Source of the DNA: Pseudomonas kairouanensis
GTDB taxonomy: Bacteria > Pseudomonadota > Gammaproteobacteria > Pseudomonadales > Pseudomonadaceae
DNA length: 64,000 bases
Direction: 5' to 3'
Assembly (NCBI RefSeq): GCF_004682055.1
Contig: NZ_QUZU01000027.1
Location: 25,530-89,529, forward strand
Below the pieces are notes generated by a model. The model did no database searches. It had not been told where the DNA came from and worked only from the letters and a program-made list of their open reading frames with translations. Numbering within the stretch: position 1 is the stretch's first letter; the number at the start of each line of letters is the position of its first letter. A program made the position numbers and the translations under genes. This document shows, piece by piece, positions 31,774 to 42,135 of this stretch.

Positions 31774-33236
31774 TCTATTCCCAATTCTTTCCAGATCGCA
31801 TCGACACGGGCCGTGACAGCTTCATCCTTGACGATCACCCGGCCCCACTCGCGAGTAGTCTCACCCGGCCACTTGTGGGTGGCATCCAGGCCCATCTTCG
31901 AGCCCAGGCCCGACACCGGCGAGGCAAAGTCGAGGTAATCGATGGGCGTGTTGTCGATCATCACCGTGTCGCGCTTGGGGTCCATGCGCGTGGTGATGGC
32001 CCAGATCACGTCGTTCCAGTCGCGGGCATTGATGTCGTCGTCGGTGACGATAACGAACTTGGTGTACATAAACTGTCGCAAAAACGACCACACACCCAGC
32101 ATTACCCGCTTGGCATGACCCGGATATGACTTCTTCATGGTCACGATGGCCATGCGGTACGAACAGCCTTCGGGCGGCAGGTAGAAGTCGGTGATTTCCG
32201 GAAATTGCTTTTGCAGGATAGGCACAAACACTTCGTTGAGCGCGACGCCAAGGATGGCCGGCTCATCCGGCGGGCGGCCAGTGTAGGTGCTGTGGTAGAT
32301 CGGCTTGATCCGGTGGGTAATGCGCTCGACGGTGAACACTGGGAAGCTGTCCACTTCGTTGTAGTAACCGGTGTGGTCGCCGTAAGGGCCTTCATCGGCC
32401 ATTTCGCCCGGATGGATCACGCCTTCAAGGATGATTTCGGCCGTGGCCGGCACTTGCAGGTCGTTGCCACGGCACTTCACCAGCTCGGTGCGGTTGCCGC
32501 GTAGCAGGCCAGCGAAGGCGTATTCGGACAGGCTGTCGGGCACCGGGGTCACGGCGCCGAGGATGGTGGCCGGGTCAGCGCCCAGGGCCACGGAGACCGG
32601 GAACGGTTTGCCTGGGTGTTTTTCGCACCACTCGCGGTAATCCAGCGCACCGCCACGGTGGCTCAACCAGCGCATGATCACCTTGTTACGACCGATCACC
32701 TGCTGGCGGTAGATGCCGAGGTTCTGGCGGTCCTTGTTAGGGCCCTTGGTGACGGTCAGGCCCCAGGTAATCAGCGGCCCGACGTCGCCGGGCCAGCAGG
32801 TTTGCACCGGGAGCATGGCCAGGTCGACGTCGTCGCCCTCGATGACCACTTCCTGGCACACCGCGTCCTTGACCACCTTGGGGGCCATGGCAATGATCTT
32901 GCGGAAGATCGGCAGCTTCGACCAGGCGTCTTTCAAGCCCTTGGGCGGCTCAGGCTCCTTGAGAAAAGCCAGCAGCTTGCCGATTTCGCGCAGCTCGCTG
33001 ACCGACTCGGCGCCCATGCCGAACGCCACGCGCTCAGGCGTGCCGAACAGGTTGCCGAGCACCGGGATATCGTAGCCGGTCGGGTTCTCGAACAGCAGCG
33101 CCGGGCCCTTGTTGCGCAGGGTGCGGTCGCAAATCTCAGTCATTTCCAGTACCGGGGAAATCGGCATCTGGATACGTTTCAACTCTCCGCGCTGCTCAAG
33201 TTGCTGCACGAAATCCCGAAGATCCTTGAATTTCAT
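31770..33236 (-). CDS. ubiD: 3-octaprenyl-4-hydroxybenzoate carboxy-lyase
   Basis: The 488-residue protein begins MKFKDLRDFVQQLEQRGELKRI and contains the UbiD catalytic region with prenylated-FMN ligands (IYRQQVIGRNKVIMRWLSHRGGA, and E-P-R-type residues in DEGPYGDHTGYYN). It decarboxylates the prenylated 4-hydroxybenzoate in ubiquinone synthesis and depends on the UbiX-made cofactor. ATG 33236 gives the usual N-terminus; an in-frame ATG four codons earlier is less likely. It is followed by the overlapping ferredoxin-reductase gene. Confidence 0.96.
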   Translation of the reverse strand: MKFKDLRDFVQQLEQRGELKRIQMPISPVLEMTEICDRTLRNKGPALLFENPTGYDIPVLGNLFGTPERVAFGMGAESVSELREIGKLLAFLKEPEPPKGLKDAWSKLPIFRKIIAMAPKVVKDAVCQEVVIEGDDVDLAMLPVQTCWPGDVGPLITWGLTVTKGPNKDRQNLGIYRQQVIGRNKVIMRWLSHRGGALDYREWCEKHPGKPFPVSVALGADPATILGAVTPVPDSLSEYAFAGLLRGNRTELVKCRGNDLQVPATAEIILEGVIHPGEMADEGPYGDHTGYYNEVDSFPVFTVERITHRIKPIYHSTYTGRPPDEPAILGVALNEVFVPILQKQFPEITDFYLPPEGCSYRMAIVTMKKSYPGHAKRVMLGVWSFLRQFMYTKFVIVTDDDINARDWNDVIWAITTRMDPKRDTVMIDNTPIDYLDFASPVSGLGSKMGLDATHKWPGETTREWGRVIVKDEAVTARVDAIWKELGID

Positions 33237-33320
33237 TAACCATGCCACCCGTAAAATAGGCGTACATCCTACCTGCTCCGGGGCGTGTTTGGCTGCGGGG
33301 CGTGCTTAAAAAGCGGGCGC

Positions 33321-33350
33321 AAAAAAAATGGCGCCCCTGAGGGCGCCATT
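33321..33350 (-). terminator. Rho-independent terminator of rho
   Basis: On the minus strand a 10-bp perfect stem AATGGCGCCC / GGGCGCCATT with a four-base loop is followed by eight T, 22 bases after the rho stop codon. Confidence 0.93.
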
Positions 33351-33372
33351 CTTTCGGACCTGAAACGCTGTA

Positions 33373-34632
<1,260 letters not shown>

Positions 34633-34666
34633 ATAGGAATGACGTAATCATTTATGGAGGGGGGAA

Positions 34667-34685
34667 ATTAAGCTTTTGGCTTAAT
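34667..34685 (-). promoter_or_regulatory. Hairpin in the rho leader
   Basis: ATTAAGC / GCTTAAT, a 7-bp perfect stem with a five-base loop, sits 35 bases upstream of the rho start. On the transcript it is followed by a C-rich anti-SD-like stretch (CCCCCCTCC). Rho is autoregulated by leader attenuation in other bacteria; that this hairpin takes part is inferred. Confidence 0.4.
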
Positions 34686-34828
34686 GAGGCCGCGCCGCAG
34701 AGAAGGCGACAGGATCGCGTACTAATCGAAAAGGAGTGCGTCGGCGACGGCTTGCAGGGGGCAGTGGAGAAACCAGTGCGGGGCCGAATGTACCACCTGA
34801 GTTTCGGAGCGTCTAGCCCTGTTTCACG

Positions 34829-34858
34829 AAAAAGCCCCGCAATTTGCGGGGCTTTTTT
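34829..34858 (-). terminator. Rho-independent terminator of trxA (bidirectional form)
   Basis: The stem AAAGCCCCGC / GCGGGGCTTT with a short AATT loop is flanked by A-runs and T-runs on both sides, so it can work on either strand. It lies just after the trxA stop codon and upstream of the rho leader. Confidence 0.9.
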
Positions 34859-34866
34859 GACGACGC

Positions 34867-35196
34867 TTAGATGTTCGCGTCGAGGAATGCAGCCAACTGG
34901 GACTTCGACAAAGCGCCCACTTTGGTGGCAGCCACTTCACCGCCCTTGAACAACATCAGCGTTGGGATACCGCGCACGCCGTGCTTGGCCGGGGTTTCCT
35001 GGTTTTCGTCGATGTTCAGCTTGGCAATGGTCAGCTTGCCGTCGTAAGTGGTTGCAATGTCGTCCAGAACAGGAGCGATCATTTTGCAAGGGCCGCACCA
35101 TTCAGCCCAGTAGTCAACCAGCACCGGGCCTTGAGCCTTGAGTACTTCGGCCTCAAAGGTCGCGTCGGTGACGTGCTTGATAAGATCGTTGCTCAT
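34867..35196 (-). CDS. trxA: Thioredoxin 1
   Basis: The 109-residue protein has the active-site WCGPC (33-37) and the cis-proline loop GIPTLMLF. It keeps cytoplasmic proteins reduced via NADPH and thioredoxin reductase. ATG 35196 is preceded by CCGGAGACATCC, a good ribosome binding site. It is followed by its own terminator, so rho is transcribed separately. Confidence 0.98.
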   Translation of the reverse strand: MSNDLIKHVTDATFEAEVLKAQGPVLVDYWAEWCGPCKMIAPVLDDIATTYDGKLTIAKLNIDENQETPAKHGVRGIPTLMLFKGGEVAATKVGALSKSQLAAFLDANI

Positions 35197-35317
35197 GGAT
35201 GTCTCCGGATTGTAAGCAAAAAAAACGTGGCCCATCATAGCCGCCCTTCCCCCGTTCAGGAAGCCGCCTCTGATTGAGTCTTGCTATGGAGATGCATGAG
35301 TTTGGGTATCGCCCGGC

Positions 35318-36013
35318 TCACGGCGCCACGGGGGTCACGAAGGCAATGCCGGTACGCAGCGCCGCGTTACGTACGTGTTCCTGCATGGTTTTTTGCGCCG
35401 TCGCACTGGCACGTCGGGCCAAGGCGCGCAGAATTTTGCGGTGTTCCTGCCAGGTTTCCATGGCACGCTCCGGCCGGATGAACGGTAGTTTCTGGCTCTC
35501 CAGGAACACCTCGGCGCTGGCACTGAGGATGCTTACCATCGCCTGGTTACCGCTGGCCAGCAGGATGCGCTGGTGGAATTCGAAGTCCAGCCGCGCTGCC
35601 GCTTCAAAGTCGCCGGCCTTGAGCACCTTGCGCATGGCCTCGACGTTATCTTCCAGGCGGTCGAGCTCATCAAGGGTCAATGTCACCGCCGCCAACCCCG
35701 CCGCAAAGCCTTCCAGGGCGTAGCGTAATTGGAAGATATCCAGCGGCGTGGCCTGGGCCGCAAACGGCCAGGCAAACCCCGGTGACTCCTCTGCCGCCTG
35801 CACAAACACGCCTTTGCCCGGCTGCACGCTGACCACACCCAAGGCACTGAGCGACGAAAGCGCCTCGCGCAACGAGGCCCGGCTCACCCCCAACTGCACT
35901 GCCAGGTCGCGCTGGGACGGCAGTGCATCACCCGGCCCGAAGCCTTGCTCCTTGATCAGTTTGCGGATGGCCTGCAGGGCCGCTTCCGGTACGGCTTGGG
36001 CGATGGAATTCAT
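35318..36013 (-). CDS. GntR-type regulator of the FadR/FCD subfamily
   Basis: The 231-residue protein has a winged helix-turn-helix (about 10-75, ALPSQRDLAVQLGVSRASLREALSSLSALGVVSVQPGKGVFV) and an all-helical FCD ligand domain (about 90-220). The metal-ligand pattern is D and H residues in ARLDFEFHQRILLASGN and the HVRNAAL end. Such proteins respond to small carboxylates or amino acids. It is divergent from the amino acid ABC operon at 36269 and is the likely regulator of it. Confidence 0.92.
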   Translation of the reverse strand: MNSIAQAVPEAALQAIRKLIKEQGFGPGDALPSQRDLAVQLGVSRASLREALSSLSALGVVSVQPGKGVFVQAAEESPGFAWPFAAQATPLDIFQLRYALEGFAAGLAAVTLTLDELDRLEDNVEAMRKVLKAGDFEAAARLDFEFHQRILLASGNQAMVSILSASAEVFLESQKLPFIRPERAMETWQEHRKILRALARRASATAQKTMQEHVRNAALRTGIAFVTPVAP

Positions 36014-36145
36014 AAAAAACTCAAGGTTGCAGTCAACGGAGCGGCTAGTTGTAAAGCTATTCGCGGCCGGCGGCAAGCCACGCCCCAAAGGGGCTCGCGG
36101 GGTTTTATCAGCGCTCGAAAAGGGTGCGAAAAGGCCAGCCACTGT

Positions 36146-36165
36146 TCAGACCAGTAAGACCACGA
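36146..36165. promoter_or_regulatory. Candidate operator in the regulator/ABC intergenic region
   Basis: On the minus strand TGGTCTTACTGGTCT forms a partial TNGTNNNACNA match of the FadR subfamily. It lies about 105 bases upstream of the ABC binding-protein start. The rest of the 255-base gap shows GCCCC-AAA-GGGGC (36081-36093) and no other recognisable site. Confidence 0.28.
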
Positions 36166-36268
36166 CAGCTCAATAAATCCCGGCCCTACAGACGATTCGC
36201 ACGCTCATGGCATGGGCTATGCACTGAGCAAATCCAGAAAATTCCTTCGCCCTTCTCGGAGAGTTGCC

Positions 36269-37054
36269 ATGACCAAGCGCTACAGCGCCCTGCTCACTGC
36301 CCTGTTTGCCAGCCTGATGCTGAGCCAGGCACCCGCCCAGGCCAACGGTCTGGACGATATCGTCGCCCGTGGCACCCTGAAGGTGGCGGTGCCTCAGGAC
36401 TTCCCGCCGTTCGGCTCGGTGGGCCCGGACATGAAGCCCCGAGGCCTGGACATCGACACCGCCAAGCTGCTGGCCGACCAGCTCAAGGTCAAGCTGGAAC
36501 TCACCCCGGTCAACAGCACCAACCGCATCCCGTTCCTCACCACCGGCAAGGTCGACCTGGTGATCTCAAGCCTTGGCAAAAACGCCGAGCGGGAAAAGGT
36601 CATCGACTTCTCCAAAGCCTACGCCCCCTTCTACCTCGCGGTGTTCGGCCCGCCTGAAGCCGCCATCGGCAGCCTCGATGACCTCAAGGGCAAGACCATC
36701 AGCGTGACCCGTGGCGCCATCGAAGACATCGAGCTGACCGCCGTGGCCCCCAAGGAAGCCACCATCAAGCGCTTCGAAGACAACAACTCCACTATCGCTG
36801 CCTACCTGGCCGGCCAGGTCGACCTGATCGCCAGCGGCAACGTGGTGATGGTGGCGATCAGCGAACGCAACCCCAAACGCGTGCCGGCCCTGAAAGTAAA
36901 ACTCAAGGATTCGCCGGTATACGTGGGCGTGAACAAGAACGAGCCGGCGCTGCTGGAAAAGGTCAATCAGATCCTGGTGTCCGCCAAGGCCGACGGCAGC
37001 CTGGAAAAAAATGCCCTGCAATGGCTCAAAGAACCCTTGCCTGCCGATCTCTGA
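36269..37054 (+). CDS. Polar amino acid ABC transporter substrate-binding protein
   Basis: The 261-residue protein has a signal peptide (about 1-25, ending AQAN) and the family-3 solute-binding fold (GTLKVAVPQDFPPFGSVGPDMKPRGLDID, the ligand-loop NSTNRIPFLTTGKVDLVIS, and DLKGKTISVTRGAIEDIEL). It would capture an amino acid or related compound in the periplasm for the permeases encoded downstream. ATG 36269 follows CTCGGAGAGTTGCC. Confidence 0.94.
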   Translation: MTKRYSALLTALFASLMLSQAPAQANGLDDIVARGTLKVAVPQDFPPFGSVGPDMKPRGLDIDTAKLLADQLKVKLELTPVNSTNRIPFLTTGKVDLVISSLGKNAEREKVIDFSKAYAPFYLAVFGPPEAAIGSLDDLKGKTISVTRGAIEDIELTAVAPKEATIKRFEDNNSTIAAYLAGQVDLIASGNVVMVAISERNPKRVPALKVKLKDSPVYVGVNKNEPALLEKVNQILVSAKADGSLEKNALQWLKEPLPADL

Positions 37055-37069
37055 ACGCGGAGCTGATTC

Positions 37070-37738
37070 ATGGCGTATCAATTTGACTTTGTACCGGTGC
37101 TGGCCAACACCGACCTGCTGTTGCGCGGCGCGTTGTTCACCCTGGAGCTGACGGCCATCGGCGCCATCCTGGGGGTTGCCCTGGGCACGGTAGGCGCCGT
37201 GGTGCGGGCGTGGAAAATCCAGCCGTTTGCCTGGTTCTTCGGGGTGTATGTCGAGTTGATCCGCAACACGCCGTTTCTGGTGCAACTGTTCTTTATCTTT
37301 TTCGGCCTGCCGTCGCTAGGCCTGAAAATTACCGAGTGGCAAGCCGCCGTGCTGGCGATGGTGATCAACCTGGGGGCCTACTCCACCGAGATTATTCGTG
37401 CCGGCATCCAGGCTGTCCCGCGCGGGCAATTGGAAGCCGCTGCGGCACTGGCGATGACGCGCTTCGAGGCGTTCCGCCATGTGGTGCTGCTGCCGGCGCT
37501 GGGCAAGGTGTGGCCGGCCCTGAGCAGCCAGATCATCATCGTGATGCTCGGTTCGGCGGTGTGTTCGCAGATCGCTACCGAAGAGCTGAGCTTTGCCGCC
37601 AACTTTATCCAGTCCCGCAACTTCCGCGCCTTCGAAACCTACGCGCTGACCACCCTGGTGTACCTGTGCATGGCGCTGATGATTCGCCAGTTGCTCAACT
37701 GGATTGGCCGTCGCTTCGTGATGAGGAACAGCCGATGA
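37070..37738 (+). CDS. Amino acid ABC transporter permease 1 (HisM/GltJ type)
   Basis: The 222-residue protein has about five membrane segments and the HEQRO permease core (GALFTLELTAIGAILGVALGTVGA, YVELIRNTPFLVQLFFIFFGLP, and the EAA loop EAAAALAMTRFEAFRHVVLP-type). It starts 15 bases after the binding-protein stop and overlaps the second permease by 4 bases. Confidence 0.94.
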   Translation: MAYQFDFVPVLANTDLLLRGALFTLELTAIGAILGVALGTVGAVVRAWKIQPFAWFFGVYVELIRNTPFLVQLFFIFFGLPSLGLKITEWQAAVLAMVINLGAYSTEIIRAGIQAVPRGQLEAAAALAMTRFEAFRHVVLLPALGKVWPALSSQIIIVMLGSAVCSQIATEELSFAANFIQSRNFRAFETYALTTLVYLCMALMIRQLLNWIGRRFVMRNSR

Positions 37739-38385
37739 GTGATTTTTCGTTCTGGGACATCGTGCGTAACCTGCTCACCGGCCTGCAATGGACGCTGTTG
37801 CTGTCGCTGGTGGCGTTTATCGGCGGTGGTGTGATCGGCTTGCTGGTGATGACCATGCGCATCAGCAGCAAGGCGTTCCCGCGCAACGTGGCCCGTACCT
37901 ATATCGAGCTGTTCCAGGGCACGCCGCTGTTGATGCAGCTGTTCCTGGTGTTTTTCGGCATTGCCCTGCTGGGTGTGGATATCTCGCCGTGGCTAGCAGC
38001 GGCCATTGCCCTGACCCTGTTTACCAGCGCCTACCTTGCCGAGATCTGGCGCGGCTGTGTCGATTCCATCGCCCACGGGCAGTGGGAAGCTTCGGCCAGC
38101 CTGGCGCTGAACCCGCTTGAACAACTGCGCTACGTGATCCTGCCCCAGGCCCTGCGCATTGCCGTTGCGCCAACCGTGGGCTTCTCGGTGCAGGTGGTCA
38201 AAGGCACCGCCGTAACCTCGATTATCGGCTTCACCGAACTGACCAAGACCGGCGGCATGCTCGCCAATGCCACGTTTGAGCCCTTCATGGTCTACGGCCT
38301 GGTGGCCCTTGGTTACTTTTTGCTCTGCTACCCCTTGTCCCTCAGTGCGCGCTATCTGGAAAGGAGACTGCATGCCTCTGCTTAG
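37735..38385 (+). CDS. Amino acid ABC transporter permease 2 (HisQ/GltK type)
   Basis: The 216-residue protein pairs with the upstream permease to form the heterodimeric channel. It has GLQWTLLLSLVAFIGGGVIGLLV, YIELFQGTPLLMQLFLVFFG and the ASLALNPLEQLRYVILPQALR EAA-type loop. ATGA overlap with the previous gene and a 14-base overlap with the ATPase gene show a tightly coupled operon. Confidence 0.94.
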   Translation: MSDFSFWDIVRNLLTGLQWTLLLSLVAFIGGGVIGLLVMTMRISSKAFPRNVARTYIELFQGTPLLMQLFLVFFGIALLGVDISPWLAAAIALTLFTSAYLAEIWRGCVDSIAHGQWEASASLALNPLEQLRYVILPQALRIAVAPTVGFSVQVVKGTAVTSIIGFTELTKTGGMLANATFEPFMVYGLVALGYFLLCYPLSLSARYLERRLHASA

Positions 38386-39109
38386 AATTTCGGCCCTGCA
38401 TAAGTATTACGGCGATCACCATGTGCTCAAGGGCATCGACCTCACGGTAGAAGAAGGCCAGGTGGTGGCGATCATCGGCCGCAGCGGCTCGGGCAAATCC
38501 ACCTTGCTGCGCACCCTCAATGGCCTGGAGTCCATCAATGACGGCGTGATCGAGGTCGACGGTGAATACCTGGACGCCGCCCGCGCCGACTTGCGCAGCC
38601 TGCGCCAGAAAGTCGGCATGGTGTTCCAGCAGTTCAACCTGTTCCCGCACCTGACGGTCGGTGAAAACGTCATGCTTGCCCCCCAGGTAGTGCAGAAAGT
38701 GCCCAAGGCCAAGGCCGCCCAATTGGCCAAGCAGATGTTGGAACGGGTCGGGCTGGGAGAGAAATTCGACGCGTTCCCCGATCGCCTGTCCGGCGGCCAG
38801 CAACAGCGCGTCGCCATTGCCCGCGCCCTGGCCATGTCGCCCAAAGTGCTGCTGTGCGATGAAATCACCTCGGCCCTCGACCCAGAACTGGTGAACGAAG
38901 TGCTCAGCGTGGTGCGCCAACTAGCCAAGGACGGTATGACCCTGATCATGGTGACCCACGAAATGCGCTTTGCCCGGGAGGTTGGGGACAAGCTGGTGTT
39001 CATGCACCAGGGCAAGGTGCATGAAGTCGGCGACCCGAAGGTGTTGTTTGCCGATCCACAAACGGCAGAGTTGGCCAATTTCATCCGCACCACCGAAGCG
39101 CCTGCTTGA
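38372..39109 (+). CDS. Amino acid ABC transporter ATP-binding protein (GlnQ/HisP type)
   Basis: The 245-residue ATPase has Walker A GRSGSGKST, signature LSGGQQQRVAIARAL and Walker B VLLCDEITSALDPEL, with the H-loop VTHEMRFAREVGD. It completes the four-gene uptake operon begun at 36269. It converges with the fimbrial cluster, whose last gene ends 4 bases beyond its stop. Confidence 0.96.
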   Translation: MPLLRISALHKYYGDHHVLKGIDLTVEEGQVVAIIGRSGSGKSTLLRTLNGLESINDGVIEVDGEYLDAARADLRSLRQKVGMVFQQFNLFPHLTVGENVMLAPQVVQKVPKAKAAQLAKQMLERVGLGEKFDAFPDRLSGGQQQRVAIARALAMSPKVLLCDEITSALDPELVNEVLSVVRQLAKDGMTLIMVTHEMRFAREVGDKLVFMHQGKVHEVGDPKVLFADPQTAELANFIRTTEAPA

Positions 39110-39113
39110 CCCT

Positions 39114-39671
39114 TCAGCCGGCCGGCATCAGTTCGAAACGCCCACCGCCCTCCAGCGTGGTTTTATCGCGCACCGCAGTGGGCGCGCTCGGCAGCCAGGT
39201 GTCTACCTGTACCTGGGCAGAAAACGTACGCCCCTTGGCCGGCAACCCGCCCACTACCACCACCAACGGTTGGCCGGGGCGCATCTGGCCACTGCGCTCG
39301 GCAGGGTTATACAACTGCGCCAGTTCGACCGGTTTCCCGTCCAGTTGGGGATGCAGGAGTGTCAGGCCGAATACCCCCTGCGCCCCAAAACGGTAGCCTT
39401 GATCAGCCGCCGCGTCAGCGTGAAAGCGCAGCGCAATCGTGCTGCTTTCAGGGCAAACGACGTTCAGGCGCACCGTACGCCTGCCCAGGTGGGCAGGGCG
39501 ATCACCGGGGCGAAGCTGGCCGTAGTCGATGACAGGCTGGCTGAGGAACAGCCGACAGCTTGCAGCATGCGCTGCCGGAAGCAGACCGCCCAACAGCGCG
39601 CCCAGCATTACGATGCATCCAACCGCCCGTCTAGCGGCAGGTCGCAGCCGCCGTTTCGTAGAATCCACCAT
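39114..39671 (-). CDS. DUF1120-like minor fimbrial subunit
   Basis: The 185-residue protein has a long signal peptide (about 1-36, ending AHAA) and a mature domain that resembles the main subunit at 42938 (SCRLFLSQPVIDYGQLRPGD, compared with SCSFTIGNAVIDYGRIDPNT). It is probably a tip or second structural subunit. Start ATG 39671 overlaps the usher gene by 41 bases; an alternative internal ATG at 39608 would remove most of the positively charged leader. It is the last gene of the cluster. Confidence 0.82.
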   Translation of the reverse strand: MVDSTKRRLRPAARRAVGCIVMLGALLGGLLPAAHAASCRLFLSQPVIDYGQLRPGDRPAHLGRRTVRLNVVCPESSTIALRFHADAAADQGYRFGAQGVFGLTLLHPQLDGKPVELAQLYNPAERSGQMRPGQPLVVVVGGLPAKGRTFSAQVQVDTWLPSAPTAVRDKTTLEGGGRFELMPAG

Positions 39672-42129
39672 TGTAAGTGTGCTCCGGAAGGTCCAATTTC
39701 AGTACGCAGGTCGTGCCGTTCGACGACGACACCGTCAGGCTTTGTGGCGCTTGGACATTACTCAGGAAAACCATCCCATCCCCCACAACCGTTGTCAGCA
39801 AGGCGTTATCAGCTCCCAGCACCGCACCGCCCTGTGGCAGCGGCTTGCCGTGCGCATCCGTGGCACGCAGCAATACGCGACGTACCTTGACCACATCGAA
39901 GTCGACCTTGCTGAACGAGCCGCGCCCGGCTTGCAGCGCCTGGGTGCCGTTCTTGATATCCACCTGCCGGGGCAGGCTTTTGCCATCCAGGTCCAACAGG
40001 CTGTTCTGATAGGCCGCAAGCCCGGCAACCACGGCATTGCCCCACAGGTCAGTCCACACCGGCCCTTGAGGTGTCGTGATTCGTGCACCAGGGATATCTC
40101 CGACCGAAGCGATGCCGAAGGTGTCCTCAACCCGATAGGGTGACAGCGTCACCCCGCCGGAATGGGCGACCACCGCCCCCTGCAACTGGCCGGTATAGCT
40201 GGTGCTGGCCCCATCCCGGTTGAACCCCACCCCCATTTGAGCGTAACGGGACGTTGCATTGAGTGCCCCGCCGACGCTGTTTTGCCGGTGTTCACCCAGG
40301 TCATGGTCACTGCGCAGTTGGTAATTCAAGGTGTCATCGACACGCTCGTCATAGGCCGCGCCAATACTGGCGCGCTCACCCTGGCGTCGGGCGTAGGTGC
40401 TGAGGCTGCGGCCGCCACCCAAAGGCACGCTAACTTGCAGCCGGATTCCCACGCCGTCGTCATCCTTTTCCCTGTCGCCCGCGCGGCGCGATTGCCCGAC
40501 CTTGGACTCGACGGTGACGCCGACGCTGGCGTGCCGGAAGTTCTTGTTCCACGCCCCATAGACATGTTCTGTAGTGCGGCTGCTGAAATGGGCACCCCGG
40601 CTGTAGCCCACCGAAAAACCGCCCAGTTGCGGGTCCGCCCAACTGAAGCCGGCGGTGTATTGGTTTTTGAAGCGTGCATTCGCCCCCCCTCGAACGTCCG
40701 GGTTTACCGTATCGAGCACGTCACGGTAGCCCGGCGTCTGGGTGGTGGCACTCACTGCCATCTGCACGTTTGCCGGCAAAGCCGCGCTGAGGGAAACACT
40801 GTTGCGAGCGCCCTGCACCTTGCTTGAGCGATCGCGAGACAGGTTGTTGCGCAGCCCAACGGAAAAGCGCTCGGAAAAACTGTTGTCCAACGCCAGGCCC
40901 ACCGAAGTGTAGTCATCGGTACCTTGCATGCCCACACTGAGTGCACTGCCCCTGCCCACCGCCCAGGTGCCACTGCCCATCGCCAGCACAGGCTCTTTGC
41001 GCCCGAGGCGCTCCACATCCCGGACCTTGCCCACAGACGCCGTAAACCCGGCCTTGACCGGTACCGCCGCACGAAAGGTGGCCGCCGGCACGACAAAACT
41101 GCGCTGCCCGCCACGGGCCTCGATCACCGTGACCTCAAGGTCGCTGGTGCCATTGAGCAAGGGCAGGTTGTTCAGGGAAAAAGGCCCTTGCGGCACCACC
41201 GTGGTGTAAATCAAAGCACCGGACTGGCGCACCTCCACCCGCGACTGGCTATACGCCTGGCCCTCGACCGCCACGCCAGCGTTGCTGCCGGGCGCTTCAA
41301 TGCCATCGGGAAACAGCTGGGCCCCCATCAGTTGCACGCCGCCAAAGACCGGGTTGTTTCCCGAAATCTGGCCAACCTGGAAGGTCGATGCCAATGGCAG
41401 GAAATCACGCTGCGCATAGGCATACACATGCTCTGCCGTTGAGCGACGATCATTGGACACAAAGAACTGGCGACTGCGCGCTATCCAGTCGCCCATGTTG
41501 AAACCCACCTCGGTAGAGGCTGACAGATAGCGGTGGGTATCCTCGCGAGAATGGCTGTTGACGGCCTGGATATCGTAGTTGAGCAGCGCCGCACTCCCAC
41601 CGCGCGCATAGCTGCCAGAAGCACTTTGCGGGCCCCGCAGCGCATCCGTCGGCACCACCAACGACACTTCTTCATTGCCTGGGCGCAGCGTGACAATAGC
41701 GTTAGGGTAAACGCCCCGCAGGTCATAACAGACGGGGTCAGCCTGTTTGTCGATTACCGCAGAGGGCACACGCAAGCCGGCCCGGTCCAACAGGTTGCGG
41801 GTAAAACACAGGTCGCCGTCGCGATCGAAACGGGCATCCGTCAAGCCAATGCGCTCGCCATTGACCGTAAGGTCCACCACGCGAACACCCTCACTGAAAC
41901 GCGGCGCATCGCGAAAGTAATGGGCAACCGATGGGCTGATCCCACGCGCCTGCAGGGTCGCGAGGTCGAAACCACCCACAGTCGTAGCGGCGGGCGCAGC
42001 CTGCGCGCTGTCCACAACGCTCGACATCATGGCCACGCACACCGAAAGGCTCAGCCCACTGCGTCGGAATAGCTCATCGGGCCGCTGTACAAGCCCCACG
42101 TTAAGCGGCGTAGCGCGGTTTGTTTTCAT
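39631..42129 (-). CDS. Fimbrial usher (FimD/PapC type)
   Basis: The 832-residue outer-membrane usher has an N-terminal signal region and an N-terminal chaperone-binding domain (FDLATLQARGISPSVAHYF). The 24-strand barrel contains a plug domain, recognisable by VEGQAYSQSRVEVRQSGALIYTTVVPQGPFSL. C-terminal domains end with FYETAAATCR. It translocates and assembles subunits delivered by the chaperone encoded immediately upstream. The mature N-terminus appears shorter than in classical FimD ushers. Confidence 0.93.
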   Translation of the reverse strand: MKTNRATPLNVGLVQRPDELFRRSGLSLSVCVAMMSSVVDSAQAAPAATTVGGFDLATLQARGISPSVAHYFRDAPRFSEGVRVVDLTVNGERIGLTDARFDRDGDLCFTRNLLDRAGLRVPSAVIDKQADPVCYDLRGVYPNAIVTLRPGNEEVSLVVPTDALRGPQSASGSYARGGSAALLNYDIQAVNSHSREDTHRYLSASTEVGFNMGDWIARSRQFFVSNDRRSTAEHVYAYAQRDFLPLASTFQVGQISGNNPVFGGVQLMGAQLFPDGIEAPGSNAGVAVEGQAYSQSRVEVRQSGALIYTTVVPQGPFSLNNLPLLNGTSDLEVTVIEARGGQRSFVVPAATFRAAVPVKAGFTASVGKVRDVERLGRKEPVLAMGSGTWAVGRGSALSVGMQGTDDYTSVGLALDNSFSERFSVGLRNNLSRDRSSKVQGARNSVSLSAALPANVQMAVSATTQTPGYRDVLDTVNPDVRGGANARFKNQYTAGFSWADPQLGGFSVGYSRGAHFSSRTTEHVYGAWNKNFRHASVGVTVESKVGQSRRAGDREKDDDGVGIRLQVSVPLGGGRSLSTYARRQGERASIGAAYDERVDDTLNYQLRSDHDLGEHRQNSVGGALNATSRYAQMGVGFNRDGASTSYTGQLQGAVVAHSGGVTLSPYRVEDTFGIASVGDIPGARITTPQGPVWTDLWGNAVVAGLAAYQNSLLDLDGKSLPRQVDIKNGTQALQAGRGSFSKVDFDVVKVRRVLLRATDAHGKPLPQGGAVLGADNALLTTVVGDGMVFLSNVQAPQSLTVSSSNGTTCVLKLDLPEHTYNGGFYETAAATCR

Positions 42130-42135
42130 AACAGG

